NCBI RefSeq assembly: GCF_029624655.1
Contig: NZ_JARRSA010000001.1
Coordinates: 186,001 to 250,000, forward strand
Source of the DNA: Roseicyclus salinarum
GTDB lineage: Bacteria; Pseudomonadota; Alphaproteobacteria; Rhodobacterales; Rhodobacteraceae
Direction: 5' to 3'
DNA length: 64,000 nucleotides
Shown here: positions 35,462-44,813 of the stretch, in pieces
How positions within the stretch are numbered: position 1 is the stretch's first letter
Layout: every line of letters starts with the position of its first letter
Made by a program: the position numbers and the translations under genes
Notes under the pieces: generated by a model
The model's input: the letters and a program-made list of their open reading frames with translations, nothing else
Told to the model about the DNA's origin: nothing
Database searches by the model: none

Positions 35462-36123
35462 AAGTCGAGGTTCGCGTAGTGCGGTGGCTGTGCGAAGCCC
35501 GAGATGTGGTCGGACAGGACCGACCGGAAGGCCGGGCGCGACTTCATCGTGGCATACCAGTCCTTGACCACCGGGCTCGCGGTCCAGTCCACGTCAGAAA
35601 TGTAGTCGAGGCAGCTGATATGCGCCGCCGCCGCGAAGTCGGCCATCGTCATGCGGTCGCCGGCAAGCCAACGGCGGTGATCCAGAAGCCACTCCATGTA
35701 TCGCAGGTGGAACTTGATCGCGTTGGCCCCGGTCTTCACCGCACGGCCGTCGGGATAGCCCGCGCGCATCACCTTCTTGTTGACGCGCTCGTAGACGAGG
35801 TTCCGCGTCACCTCGTGGTGGAACTTGTCGTCGAACCACGCGACGAGACGCCGGACCTCGACGCGGGCCTTGGGATCGGACGGCATCAGCGCCGGATCGG
35901 GCCGCGTTTCCTCGATGTATTCGCAGATCGCGTTGGAATCCGACAGGGTCAGGCCGTCGATCTTCAGGACCGGAACCTTGCCGGCCGGGTTGCGGCGCAG
36001 GAATTCGGTCGATGGCTCCCAGTATTTCTCGTCGATCAGCTCCACGTCGATCTTCTTCTCCGCGAGGACCAGACGGACCTTGCGGCAGAACGGGGACAGG
36101 GCGAAGTGGTAGAGGCGGGTCAT
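35458..36123 (-). CDS. Glutathione S-transferase family protein
   Basis: Two-domain GST of 221 residues. The thioredoxin-like N-domain begins [20 protein letters not shown] (SPFC at the active-site turn) with GKVPVL and [11 protein letters not shown] completing the glutathione site; the helical C-domain includes [18 protein letters not shown]. Substrate unknown. First gene of the coupled run with queG and the epimerase. ATG at 36123. Confidence 0.92.
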   Translation of the reverse strand: MTRLYHFALSPFCRKVRLVLAEKKIDVELIDEKYWEPSTEFLRRNPAGKVPVLKIDGLTLSDSNAICEYIEETRPDPALMPSDPKARVEVRRLVAWFDDKFHHEVTRNLVYERVNKKVMRAGYPDGRAVKTGANAIKFHLRYMEWLLDHRRWLAGDRMTMADFAAAAHISCLDYISDVDWTASPVVKDWYATMKSRPAFRSVLSDHISGFAQPPHYANLDF

Positions 36124-36180
36124 GACAGCTCGACGGCGTCCTTGGGTTGCCGGACTACATGCCCGTCCGGCTGGAAAAAT

Positions 36181-36939
36181 TCAATTCGCAAAGCAATCGT
36201 CCCGCCCATCGGCGCGAATCGTTGCCGCTCCGTCGCGTATGGCCGCCGCGCGGCGCTGCACGAAGTCCGAGGGGCTGCTGGCCGAACGGGCCTGCGGCGC
36301 GGGCAGGACCGCCGCAAGGCGCGCGGCCTGCGTTTCCGACAGATCCGCGGCCGGGACCCCGAAATGGTGCCGCGCCGCAGCTTCGGCGCCGAAGACGCCC
36401 TCGCCGAATTCGGCGATGTTGAGATAGACCTCGAGGATGCGCCGCTTCGGCCAGAGAGCCTCCATCAACGGGGTGATCGCGGCCTCGAGCGCCTTTCTCA
36501 CCCAGGAACGCCCGTGCCAGAGAAAGGCGTTCTTGACCGTCTGCTGACTGATGGTGGAGCCCCCGCGCGCTGCGCCGGCCTCGATCGCGGCACGGATCGC
36601 GCGCATGTCGAAACCCCAGTGCAGACAGAAATCGGCGTCCTCGGCGGCGACGGCGGCGCGTTGCAGGTGGATCGAGATGTCCTCGATCGGAACCCAGTCA
36701 TGTTCCACGCCGCCAAGCCGGAGGCGCTCGGACAGAATGTAGGGCGTCGTCGGCACCGGCAGGACGGCGTAGGCGGCGACCCAGACCAGCACGAAAACGC
36801 ATAGGCCAAGCACGCCGCGCAGGACCCAGCGCCGCACCCGCCCCATCCATGCGCGCAGCGTCGACGGCCGGCGCGCCGTGCGGCCGGTCCTTGCCGGCGC
36901 CCGCCTGGCCCGGCCGTTCCGTTTTCCTGTCTTCGCCAT
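36181..36939 (-). CDS. mtgA: Monofunctional peptidoglycan glycosyltransferase
   Basis: GT51 enzyme (252 residues) that polymerises lipid II into glycan strands without a transpeptidase domain. After a basic N-terminus comes one membrane anchor (about 37-58), then the GT51 motifs: AAEDADFCLHWGFD (catalytic Glu), GGSTISQQTVKNAFL, and EVYLNIAEFGEGVFGAEAAA. ATG at 36939. UppP in the same window recycles the lipid carrier released by such enzymes. Confidence 0.95.
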   Translation of the reverse strand: MAKTGKRNGRARRAPARTGRTARRPSTLRAWMGRVRRWVLRGVLGLCVFVLVWVAAYAVLPVPTTPYILSERLRLGGVEHDWVPIEDISIHLQRAAVAAEDADFCLHWGFDMRAIRAAIEAGAARGGSTISQQTVKNAFLWHGRSWVRKALEAAITPLMEALWPKRRILEVYLNIAEFGEGVFGAEAAARHHFGVPAADLSETQAARLAAVLPAPQARSASSPSDFVQRRAAAIRDGAATIRADGRDDCFAN

Positions 36940-37059
36940 GCCTGCCCGCCCGCCTCGAACGCGGTCTCGCCTTTTGCGGCCACCCTACCCGTTTCCGGCG
37001 CCCGCCTGAACCCCGCCCGATGCGCGCGCCGCGCGGATCTGGCCGGAAGGGTTCGCGGG

Positions 37060-37644
37060 TCACAGGCCGCCAAGCCCCCCCGCCACGAGGTCGGTCACGA
37101 GATCGGCGTAGTCCTCGCGCCCCGGCCAGCGGCCGGGACGGTGCCATGTGTAGAACCAGTTGAGCATTCCGAAGACGCTCATGGTGATGGCGCGGCGGCG
37201 GTCGCCAAGGCCCTCGGGCGAGGCCGCGTCCAGACGCTCGCCCAGCTGGCTCACCATTTCGCGCATCATGGCCACGAGTGGCTGGCGCATCGCCTCGGGC
37301 AACGTGTCGAGCGCGTCGAGCTGCACCATGTGGGCGTCGTCGGCATCCTCGTATTGCAGCAGGATTGCGCGGATCGTGTCGCGCAGCCGCTCCTTCGCCG
37401 TTCCGTCCTGCCCCGCCTCGAGGATCGCGTCCAGCAGGCGCGACAGGTGATCCTGAAGGATGTCGACCAGCAACGCCTCCTTGCTGTCGTAGTAATGGTA
37501 GATCAACGCCTTGGACACGCCGCAGGCGGTCGCCACCGAGGCCATTGACGCGCGGTCGTAGCCGAGCGCGGCGAAATGCGCCGCCGCGCCATGGCGGATC
37601 GCGTCGCGTTTGGCGGCATGGTCGCGGGCAAGGCCCCTCGGCAT
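37060..37644 (-). CDS. TetR-family regulator next to paa genes
   Basis: TetR regulator of 194 residues. The helix-turn-helix is at about 29-50 (MASVATACGVSKALIYHYY). It begins 3 bases after paaK on the same strand, so it is probably the last gene of paaI-paaK-tetR and likely responds to phenylacetyl-CoA, as PaaR-type TetR regulators do; that role is inferred from context. ATG at 37644. Confidence 0.87.
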   Translation of the reverse strand: MPRGLARDHAAKRDAIRHGAAAHFAALGYDRASMASVATACGVSKALIYHYYDSKEALLVDILQDHLSRLLDAILEAGQDGTAKERLRDTIRAILLQYEDADDAHMVQLDALDTLPEAMRQPLVAMMREMVSQLGERLDAASPEGLGDRRRAITMSVFGMLNWFYTWHRPGRWPGREDYADLVTDLVAGGLGGL

Positions 37645-37647
37645 CGC

Positions 37648-38958
37648 TCAGTCCTTCGTCCGCTTGTCCACGATGCGCACGGCCTTGCCCTCGCTGCGCG
37701 GCACGCCGCCCGAGCCATGGGCGGCGATCTCGACGCTCAGGCCGATGCGCTCCTTTATGCGCCGCCGAAGCGCCCGCGCCGCGTGGTCCAGCACCTCCGA
37801 TCCCATCGGCCCTTCCGCCGCCTCGACATGGACGATCATGGTGTCCATCCGCCCCTCCCTCGCCAGTTCGATCTGGAAGTGCGGGCCAAGGCCTTCGATC
37901 GCCATCAGCTGTTCCTCGATCTGGGTGGGAAAGACGTTGACGCCGCGCAGGATGATCATGTCGTCGGAGCGGCCCGTGACCTTCTCCATCCGCCGCATCG
38001 ACCTGGCGGTGCCGGGCAGAAGCCGCGTCAGGTCGCGGGTGCGGTAGCGGACGATCGGGAACGCCTCCTTGGTGAGCGAGGTGAAGACCAGTTCGCCGAT
38101 CTCGCCGTCGGGCAGCACCTTGCCGGTCTCGGGGTCGACGACCTCGGGGTAGAAGTGATCCTCCCAGACGTGCAGTCCGTCTTTCGCCTCGACGCATTCG
38201 CTGGCGACGCCGGGACCGATGACCTCGGAGAGGCCGTAGATGTCGACGGCGTGCATGTCGAATGCCTGCTCGACTTCGTGGCGCATCGCGTTGGTCCAGG
38301 GCTCGGCGCCGAAGATGCCGACCTGAAGCGGGCTTTGCCGGGGGTCGCGCCCCTGCGCGCGGTATTCGTCGAGGATGGACAGCGCGTAGGACGGCGTGAC
38401 CATGATGGTAGAGGCGCCGAAATCCTCGATCAGCTGCACCTGCCGCGGCGTCATGCCGCCCGAGACGGGAATGACGGTGCAGCCGAGCTTCTCGGCCCCG
38501 TAATGCGCGCCGAGCCCGCCGGTGAATAGACCGTAGCCATAGGCGACATGGACGATGTCGCCGGGCCGGGTGCCCGCGGCGCGCATCGAGCGGGCCACGA
38601 CGGCCGCCCATGTGTCCACGTCCCGCGCGGTGTAGCCCACGACGGTCGGCCTGCCCGTGGTCCCCGAGGAGGCATGGACGCGCGCGACCTGCTCGCGGGG
38701 GACGGCGAACATGCCGAACGGATAGTTGTCGCGCAGGTCCTGCTTCGTGGTGAAAGGGAATTTCGAAAGGTCCGACAGGTCCGTCAGGTCGCCGGGGTGC
38801 ACGCCCTGCGCGTCGAAGGCCCGCCGGTAATGCGGGACGTTGTCGTAGGCGTGGCGCAGCGACCAGCGCAGGCGGTCGAGCTGGAGGGCCGCGATCTCGT
38901 CGCGGCTGGCGATCTCGATGGGATCGAGGTCGCCCCTGTCCGGTGCGAGGTCACGCAT
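37648..38958 (-). CDS. paaK: Phenylacetate-CoA ligase
   Basis: AMP-forming ligase of 436 residues that activates phenylacetate to phenylacetyl-CoA, the first step of the paa pathway. The ATP motif HASSGTTGRPTVVGYT (about 96-111), GIFGAEPWT, DIYGLSEVIGPG and the late RSDDMIILRGVNVFPTQIE all fit. ATG at 38958, overlapping the paaI stop by 8 bases. The ring-oxidation genes paaABCDE are not in the window, so they must be elsewhere if the pathway is complete. Confidence 0.95.
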   Translation of the reverse strand: MRDLAPDRGDLDPIEIASRDEIAALQLDRLRWSLRHAYDNVPHYRRAFDAQGVHPGDLTDLSDLSKFPFTTKQDLRDNYPFGMFAVPREQVARVHASSGTTGRPTVVGYTARDVDTWAAVVARSMRAAGTRPGDIVHVAYGYGLFTGGLGAHYGAEKLGCTVIPVSGGMTPRQVQLIEDFGASTIMVTPSYALSILDEYRAQGRDPRQSPLQVGIFGAEPWTNAMRHEVEQAFDMHAVDIYGLSEVIGPGVASECVEAKDGLHVWEDHFYPEVVDPETGKVLPDGEIGELVFTSLTKEAFPIVRYRTRDLTRLLPGTARSMRRMEKVTGRSDDMIILRGVNVFPTQIEEQLMAIEGLGPHFQIELAREGRMDTMIVHVEAAEGPMGSEVLDHAARALRRRIKERIGLSVEIAAHGSGGVPRSEGKAVRIVDKRTKD

Positions 38959-39388
38959 CGCCGTCCTCCTCGAAATGAACGCCAGCGATCTGCCGGGACG
39001 CGCCGCGGAACATCGCCACGACGCGGCCGTCGCCGCCGGTCACGGTCACGTCCGTCAGGCCCGAGCGGCCCGTCAGCGAGACCTCGCGCGCCTCGGCCAC
39101 CAGGGTCTCGCCGCCGCGGCCGGGGCTGAGGTAGCTGATCGAGTTGTGCTGGGCGACGGCCACGCGGTTGTGCGAGTTGCAGGCGAAGGCGAAGGCGCTG
39201 TCGGCCAGCGTGAAGATGACACCGCCATGGCAGATGCCGTGACCGTTCAGGTGCTCGTCCCGCACCTGAAGCGACAGGCGCGCATGGCCCGGCCCGACCG
39301 CGTCGAGCCGCATCCCGACCCATTTCGACGCATGGTCGTCCGCCCACATGGCCTCGGCCGAGCGGCGCGCGCGTTCCTCTGGCGTCAT
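38951..39388 (-). CDS. paaI: Hydroxyphenylacetyl-CoA thioesterase PaaI
   Basis: Hotdog-fold thioesterase of 145 residues, thought to hydrolyse dead-end CoA esters of the phenylacetate pathway. HLNGHGICHGGVIFTLADSAFAFACNS is the conserved catalytic segment (listed in two parts: LNGHGICHGG and FTLADSAFA). ATG at 39388 is preceded by GGGGAGGG; the longer frame upstream crosses into the methyltransferase promoter. First gene of paaI-paaK-tetR. Confidence 0.9.
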   Translation of the reverse strand: MTPEERARRSAEAMWADDHASKWVGMRLDAVGPGHARLSLQVRDEHLNGHGICHGGVIFTLADSAFAFACNSHNRVAVAQHNSISYLSPGRGGETLVAEAREVSLTGRSGLTDVTVTGGDGRVVAMFRGASRQIAGVHFEEDGDA

Positions 39389-39488
39389 GGCGGCCCTCCC
39401 CTGCCGGACAGCTTGTTGCAAAGCCGACCGAGCGGTCAAGTCTGTTGAGGGCTTGGCGCGACCCCGCCCCTCGTCTATTGGCAGCGCC

Positions 39489-40319
39489 ATGAAACTGAAA
39501 TCAGTCGAACTCGATGCGACCGCGCTCATGTCCGAGGTGATGTTCGGGCATGGTTACGCGCATTATGGATACTTTCCCGACGGCGCCCCGGAGGTCCTGT
39601 CCGCGCAGGCCGTCGGCGCAGCGCAGCAAGCCTACCTGGAAAAGCTGGTCGAGGCGATCGGGACCGTGCCTGGTGGCGTGGGGCGTATCCTCGACGTGGG
39701 GTCGGGCACGGGGGCCAACGCCCGCGCGCTGATCGAGCGCGGCTTCGATGTGGCCTGCGTCTCGCCGTCCTCGCAGATGAACGAGATGGCGCGCGCGAAG
39801 CTGCCCGAGGGCACGGCAGTGACGGACGCCTATTTCGAGACTTTCGAGAGCGGCGACCGCTTCGACCTCTGCCTGTTCGCCGAGAGCTTCCACTACATCG
39901 AGCTGGCGCCCGCCCTGCGCCAGGCCGCCCGCTATGCCGGCAAGGGCGTCGTGATCTTCGACTATTTCCGGCGCGCGGGGCACGAGCATCGCGACGGCAC
40001 CCGCGGCACGCACGCGGCGTTCCTGGAGGAGGTCGCGCGCCAGGGCGCCTTCGAGATCCTGTCGGACGAGGACATGACGCAGGCGATCACGCCGACCTTC
40101 GTCATCCACGAGCATATCAAGAACGAGAAGGTTGCTCCGTTCGTCAGGCGGTTTCGCGACGAGTTGCGGCGCGAGTATCCGTGGCGGGCCTGGGCGCTGG
40201 ACAAGCTGTTCGGGCGGACGCTCGACAAGCTCGGCCGCAAGACCGGCCGGTCGGAGAGCTTCGCGCGGGTACACGAGTACCGGCTGATCGTGATGCGGCG
40301 GACCGGCGGGGAGGCCTAA
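39489..40319 (+). CDS. SAM-dependent methyltransferase
   Basis: Class I methyltransferase of 276 residues. Motif I is ILDVGSGTGANARALI (about 73-88) and a post-I region CLFAESFHYIEL follows. An N-terminal MFGHGYAHYGYFPDGAP segment and the C-terminal VHEYRLIVMRR are of the type seen in methyltransferases related to tocopherol/sarcosine groups, but the substrate is not recognisable. ATG at 39489 (MKLKSVEL). It diverges from paaI. No link to phenylacetate is shown. Confidence 0.82.
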   Translation: MKLKSVELDATALMSEVMFGHGYAHYGYFPDGAPEVLSAQAVGAAQQAYLEKLVEAIGTVPGGVGRILDVGSGTGANARALIERGFDVACVSPSSQMNEMARAKLPEGTAVTDAYFETFESGDRFDLCLFAESFHYIELAPALRQAARYAGKGVVIFDYFRRAGHEHRDGTRGTHAAFLEEVARQGAFEILSDEDMTQAITPTFVIHEHIKNEKVAPFVRRFRDELRREYPWRAWALDKLFGRTLDKLGRKTGRSESFARVHEYRLIVMRRTGGEA

Positions 40320-40371
40320 GGCAGCGGAGCGGGTTCCCCGCACGTCACCTGTCTCGCTGCGCTCGGGTCAA

Positions 40372-40428
40372 GGGGCTCCGCCCCCCGCGCCTGCGGCGCG
40401 TCCCCCGGAGTTTTTCGCAAGGATGAAG
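40372..40428 (+). repeat. Intergenic hairpin repeat with conserved tail
   Basis: Two small hairpins in a row (40372-40376 with 40380-40384; 40387-40391 with 40395-40399) are followed by CCCCCGGAGTTTTTCGCAAG and GATGAAG. The pattern matches a dispersed intergenic element I know from Rhodobacteraceae genomes (GGAGTATTT...GATGAAG tail). The T-run after the stems could also terminate transcription of the upstream methyltransferase. A third hairpin lies at 40329-40341. Confidence 0.5.
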
Positions 40429-40445
40429 CGCCTCGCCGGGCCCCG

Positions 40446-41171
40446 TCAGGATGCGTAGTCCGCGCCTTCGGCGTCGAGGACCTCGCGCAGGCCGCCGAGG
40501 AAATCCGCTTCGGCCGCCGTGTCGCCCTCTTGCTGGCGGGCGGTCAGTTCGGCGATCTCGGGAGACAGCTCGCGCAGGGGGCGCCCGGTCTGGAGGGCGA
40601 GGACGTAGGTGCGCGCCGCGCGTTCGAAGTAATAGAGACGCATGAAGGTCTCGGCCACGGTCTCTCCGATGAAGAGGACGCCGTGGTTGCCCATGATCAT
40701 GGTCCGGACGGAGGGATCCTGGAACAGGCGGGCGCAGCGGGTGCCTTCCTCCTCAAGGGCGAGGCCGCCGTAGTTCTCGTCGACGACCTGACGGTTGTGG
40801 AAGATCGCCGAGGATTGGTCGATCGGGGGCAGGCGGCTGTCGGCGAGGCAGGCGAGCACGGTCGCGTAGGTGGAATGGACGTGCATCGCGCAGCGGGCAT
40901 GGGGAACATGGCGGTGCAGGCTTGCGTGAAGCCCCCAGGCCGTGGGGTCGGGCGCATCCGCACCCTGCGCGCTTTCCGGGTCGTCGGCGTCGATCACCCA
41001 GAGATCGGAGGCGCGGATGCGGCTGAAGTGCTTGCGCGGATTGATCAGGAACCGCGTGCCGTCATCGTTCACGGCGAGCGAGAAGTGGTTGGCGACGCCC
41101 TCGTGCATGTTCTCGCGCGCCGTCCAGCGGAAGGCCGCCGCGAGATCGGCGCGCTGTCGTGCATGGTCCAT
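40446..41171 (-). CDS. Class II aldolase/adducin-type protein
   Basis: Protein of 241 residues with the class II aldolase/adducin fold; members are zinc aldolases, epimerases or decarboxylases. Metal-ligand histidines are suggested by MHVHSTYATVLA (about 101-112) and GNHGVLFIG provides a third. Substrate cannot be named. ATG at 41171; further upstream starts overlap the LysR promoter. It is divergent from a LysR regulator at 41378, which may control it. Confidence 0.85.
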   Translation of the reverse strand: MDHARQRADLAAAFRWTARENMHEGVANHFSLAVNDDGTRFLINPRKHFSRIRASDLWVIDADDPESAQGADAPDPTAWGLHASLHRHVPHARCAMHVHSTYATVLACLADSRLPPIDQSSAIFHNRQVVDENYGGLALEEEGTRCARLFQDPSVRTMIMGNHGVLFIGETVAETFMRLYYFERAARTYVLALQTGRPLRELSPEIAELTARQQEGDTAAEADFLGGLREVLDAEGADYAS

Positions 41172-41377
41172 GCGGCGTTTCCTTTCGTGTTGCGGGGCCG
41201 AGACGCAGACTACCGGCACGGGTTGCTGCCGCAAGGGCATTGCGCCATGCAGGTTCTGTTGCGCCGACACGAACGATCCGCGCAAATTCCCGGCTTTGGA
41301 CAACGGCTGACCCCAATGGCGCCGCATTTCGGAACGAGGTTGGGCGGCGAGTGGAACTGCACGATGCGGGAACGTCG

Positions 41378-42283
41378 ATGGATCGTTTGACTGAAATGGA
41401 AGCTTTCGCCACGGTCGTCGACCAGGGCGGCTTCACGGATGCTGCGAAGAAGCTGGGCATTTCGAAGTCTGCGGTCTCGAAGCACGTCTCGAGCCTGGAG
41501 GCGCGTCTCGGCGCCCGCCTTCTCAACCGGACGACCCGGCGGGTCAGTCCCACGGAGATCGGTCTGGCCTACTACGACCGCGCCCGCAGGGTCCTGAACG
41601 ACGCCGGAGAAGCCGACGCGCTGGTGACGGCGATGCAATCGGCCCCGTCGGGGACGCTGCGCGTGTCGATCGCGACCGATTTCGGGGTCAATCACGTCTC
41701 GCCCATCCTCGGGAGGTTCCTGCACCAGTATCCCGACATCACGGTGAACATGGAGCTGAACAACCGCTACGTCGAGCTGATCTCGGAAGGGTTCGACATG
41801 GCGATCCGGGTGGGAGAACTCGAGGATTCGAGCCTTCGGGCGCGCAAGATCTGCGAGACGCACAAGCGCATGATCGGTTCGCCCGCCTATTTCCAGACCT
41901 ATGGCCGGCCGGCGCGGATCGACGACCTGAACGATCACAAGCTGCTGCATTATTCCAACGCATCCTCCAGCAACGCCTGGAAGATCACCGCCCCCTCGGG
42001 CGAACAGCGCCAGGTGCGCACCGGGGGCTGGCTGACGGTCAATGATGGTCAATCCCTTCTGAATGCCGCGATCGGCGGCCTCGGGATCGCCTACCTGCCC
42101 AGTTTCCTTTACGCCGAGGCGATGCGCGAAGGCCTTCTGGAGGACGCGATCCCCGATCTTCCCTTCGAGGTTCTTGGCATCTACGCGGTCTATCCGCCGG
42201 GACGCTTCATCCAGCCCAAGGTGCGGTCCTTCATCGATTTTCTCGTCGACAGCTTCCGCGACAAGGGGCCCGAGGACTGGTAG
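41378..42283 (+). CDS. LysR-family transcriptional regulator
   Basis: Regulator of 301 residues with the N-terminal winged helix (MDRLTEMEAFATVVDQGGF; recognition region KLGISKSAVSKHVSSLEARLG) and a C-terminal type 2 periplasmic-binding-like effector domain. It resembles the CrgA/PecT/DsdC-like subgroup that often autoregulates and controls a divergent gene, here the class II aldolase-like gene. The ATG at 41378 is chosen because it starts at the conserved helix; the longer frame upstream is unsupported. Effector unknown. Confidence 0.9.
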   Translation: MDRLTEMEAFATVVDQGGFTDAAKKLGISKSAVSKHVSSLEARLGARLLNRTTRRVSPTEIGLAYYDRARRVLNDAGEADALVTAMQSAPSGTLRVSIATDFGVNHVSPILGRFLHQYPDITVNMELNNRYVELISEGFDMAIRVGELEDSSLRARKICETHKRMIGSPAYFQTYGRPARIDDLNDHKLLHYSNASSSNAWKITAPSGEQRQVRTGGWLTVNDGQSLLNAAIGGLGIAYLPSFLYAEAMREGLLEDAIPDLPFEVLGIYAVYPPGRFIQPKVRSFIDFLVDSFRDKGPEDW

Positions 42284-42296
42284 GCGCGGCCTCCGG

Positions 42297-43286
42297 TCAG
42301 CCGCCGCCCAGCACCACCACCTCGACACGCCGATTGGCTTCGCGGCCCTCTTCGGTTGCATTCGTGGCCCGTGGCGCGAGATAGCCGATGCCTGCGGCCT
42401 CAACCTGCGCCGGATCGACGCCGAGACGGTCCACGAGGTAGCGCCGGACCGCGTCGGCGCGGGCCTCGCTCAGCGCGATGTTGCTGTCGCGTCCGCCTTC
42501 CGAATCCGTATGGCCGACCAGAACGACGCGGCGCGCGGCGTCCTCGGACAGGAACCCTGCCAGCGTCCTGAGCGAGGCGTAGCCGCTGTCCGAAAGCTCC
42601 GACGCGCCGGTGCCGAACGTCAGGTCGTCAAGCGCCGCGCTGCCGTCGCGGAGAAGCCGTTCGACGATCGAAAGGCCGGCCTGGGGAACCGCGGGCGGTT
42701 CTGTCCGAGGCCGATCCGTGCGCGCTGGCGCGTCGGCCGGGGGCGTGGTCCAGTCCGGGGCATCGGCGCCGTCGCCCACATGCACGGCGTGCACATGCAG
42801 CGTTTCGCCGCCGCGCGACACGGTGATGGCGACGGCCTCCGCGCCATCGTCATCCAGCGCCGAAACGTAGCGGAAGTTGCCGAGGTCGACATACATCTCG
42901 GGACTGCGGCCCATGTCGAGCCGATGCCGGAAATCGAAGCCGCCGCAGGCGGTGTCGGCGCAGGAGAAGGCGATCTCGAAGCCCTGGGCCTCGAGCTGGG
43001 CCTCGAGCGCGCCGGCGAGCGCATCCACGGTTTCCGCCCCCGGGGACAACCGGATCCGCCATGTCGCCCTTTGCACCATGCCCGCGATTTCGCGGATCGG
43101 CACGGATCCGACGCGCCATGGACCGACGGCGATCTCGTGCCGGCCCTGCGTCCGCGCGCCGGACCCCGCAAGCTCGGCGTCCGGTGGCAGATCGAGCTCG
43201 AAGGCGAGAGCGAGCCCGGCCGAGGCGAACCAGGGAAGGAGCGCCAGCAGGACTACGGGCGTCGAGGGGCGTTGGCATCCCGTCAT
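42297..43286 (-). CDS. OmpA-family envelope protein
   Basis: Exported protein of 329 residues. N-terminal signal segment (about 12-31), a unique middle region (about 32-200) holding a likely disulfide pair (CADTACGGFDF), and a C-terminal OmpA-like peptidoglycan-binding domain (about 215-329: LVGHTDSEGGRDSNIALSEARADAVRRYL region and NRRVEVVVLG). It would bind diaminopimelate in peptidoglycan; the middle domain's partner is unknown. ATG at 43286. Its 3' end faces the LysR gene 13 bases away. Confidence 0.85.
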   Translation of the reverse strand: MTGCQRPSTPVVLLALLPWFASAGLALAFELDLPPDAELAGSGARTQGRHEIAVGPWRVGSVPIREIAGMVQRATWRIRLSPGAETVDALAGALEAQLEAQGFEIAFSCADTACGGFDFRHRLDMGRSPEMYVDLGNFRYVSALDDDGAEAVAITVSRGGETLHVHAVHVGDGADAPDWTTPPADAPARTDRPRTEPPAVPQAGLSIVERLLRDGSAALDDLTFGTGASELSDSGYASLRTLAGFLSEDAARRVVLVGHTDSEGGRDSNIALSEARADAVRRYLVDRLGVDPAQVEAAGIGYLAPRATNATEEGREANRRVEVVVLGGG

Positions 43287-43302
43287 GGTTGAGACAAGGC
43301 CT

Positions 43303-44034
43303 TCATTTTGCACGGTAATGATAGCGCCCCGCCGCCTCCATGCCCATCGAGGCATAGAGCCGCTGCGCGGCCGCGTTTTCCTGCGTCACGAGGGCGGCGA
43401 AACGGTGCGCGCCCTGGCGGCCCCCCCAATCGGCGGCGGCCTGGACCATGGTGCGCGCGAGGCCCCTGCGCCGGGATGACGCCGCGATCTCCAACGCGTG
43501 GAGCATCGCGATCTCGCCGTCGAGCGCGACGAAGGCGGTTCCGGCGGGCCTGTCGCCGATCCGCCCGAAGATCGAGGTCCTGCGGCCCCTCGCGCGGTGC
43601 ATGATGGCGAGCCGTGCGGGTCCTATGCCGCCCGCGGCCCAGATGTCCTCCTGCACGGCAAGGGGCGGCCAGATGTCGAAGCAGCAGACCGGCGGCGGGG
43701 CCGCGGCGATCGCGCCCGTCTCGGCGCAGAGCATGTCGGTGGCGTCGCGCACCCTGTAGCCCTCGGCCTCGAGTGCTTCGTCGAGCGGCGCTTGCCAGTC
43801 GAAGACCATGAAAAGCGGCGTCTGGCCCGATGCGGACTGGGCGGCGGACACCGCCTGTATATCGTCGGGCCCGATGCCTTCGCCCGTGCCGGACGTGTCG
43901 GTCAGCCGCGCGGCGGACACGCGGTTGCCGCCGCCCGCGCCTTGCGCGCGGCTGAAGCGGCCCACCCTGGAGGTCGCGGCGGGCGGCCAGGTCGCGGCGA
44001 TGGCATCCGCGAGTGCGACCGCAATGGTGGTCAT
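43303..44034 (-). CDS. GNAT-family N-acetyltransferase
   Basis: A 243-residue protein whose C-terminal half is a GNAT domain: LEIAASSRRRGLARTMVQAA (the acetyl-CoA loop RRRGLA) and AAQRLYASMGMEAAGRYHYR. The N-terminal half (1-100) is a less conserved GNAT-like region. Substrate unknown. The ATG at 44034 overlaps the CinA-like stop as ATGA. Ends 16 bases before the OmpA gene start on the same strand. Confidence 0.85.
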   Translation of the reverse strand: MTTIAVALADAIAATWPPAATSRVGRFSRAQGAGGGNRVSAARLTDTSGTGEGIGPDDIQAVSAAQSASGQTPLFMVFDWQAPLDEALEAEGYRVRDATDMLCAETGAIAAAPPPVCCFDIWPPLAVQEDIWAAGGIGPARLAIMHRARGRRTSIFGRIGDRPAGTAFVALDGEIAMLHALEIAASSRRRGLARTMVQAAADWGGRQGAHRFAALVTQENAAAQRLYASMGMEAAGRYHYRAK

Positions 44035-44759
44035 TTCGCTTCCGGGAACAGGCGGGCAAGTTCGCTCATGACCCGGTCGACGGCCGCGCCATCTTGCCCG
44101 CGGACCACGATGTTCGAGCCGTGCACCCCGTCCCTGATGAACGGGTAGGAGCCGATGGAGACCTCGGGATGCGCCCGCGCGAGATCACCGAGCGCCGAGG
44201 CGATGTCGCCCTCTCCGCGCACGACGCGAAGCGATTGCGACAGGACCGGCGCGCCGCCGGTGAGCGTCGGCAGGAGGCCTGCAAGCATCGCCTCGAAGAT
44301 CGATGGGACGCCCGCCATGACGTGGACGTTGTCGAGGGAAAAGCCGGGCGCCGCCGAAACCGGGTTGTCGATTAGGGTCGCGCCTTCGGGAATGCGCGCC
44401 ATGCGCAGCCGCGCCTCGTTCAGCTCTTGGCCGCTGCGGTCGTAATGCGCCTGCAGGATCGCGCGCGCGTCGTCGCGGACGCCAAGCGGAACCTCCAGCG
44501 CCTCGGCCACGGCGTCGGCCGTGATGTCGTCGTGCGTGGGACCGATGCCGCCCGACGTGAAGACGTGATCGAACAAGGCCTTCAGCGCACGGACGCCCTC
44601 GACGATCCGGTCGTGTTCGTCGGGGACGATGCGGACCTCCGAAAGGCGGATGCCGTGATCGGTCAGCGCGCGCGCAAGGTGGTGCATGTTGGCGTCGCGC
44701 GTTCGCCCCGACAGGATCTCGTCCCCGATCACGAGCATTGCGGCGGTTGGATTTTCCAT
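44031..44759 (-). CDS. CinA-like molybdopterin-binding domain protein
   Basis: MoCF-fold (MoaB/MogA-like) protein of 242 residues, related to the N-terminal part of CinA. LVIGDEILSGRTRDAN, FTSGGIGPTHDDITADAVAEAL and IDNPVSAAPGF are the family signatures. In CinA this domain joins a deamidase; here the deamidase is absent, so a nucleotide/ADP-ribose pyrophosphatase or FAD-synthase-like activity is possible but unproven. ATG 44759, with an in-frame alternative at 44783. It is divergent from sfsA and coupled to the GNAT gene. Confidence 0.85.
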   Translation of the reverse strand: MENPTAAMLVIGDEILSGRTRDANMHHLARALTDHGIRLSEVRIVPDEHDRIVEGVRALKALFDHVFTSGGIGPTHDDITADAVAEALEVPLGVRDDARAILQAHYDRSGQELNEARLRMARIPEGATLIDNPVSAAPGFSLDNVHVMAGVPSIFEAMLAGLLPTLTGGAPVLSQSLRVVRGEGDIASALGDLARAHPEVSIGSYPFIRDGVHGSNIVVRGQDGAAVDRVMSELARLFPEAK

Positions 44760-44813
44760 TGCGCGGTTTCCGTCCCTTGGCATTCCGGTCCGTCCCGGTA
44801 TAGGGGCGGGTCC

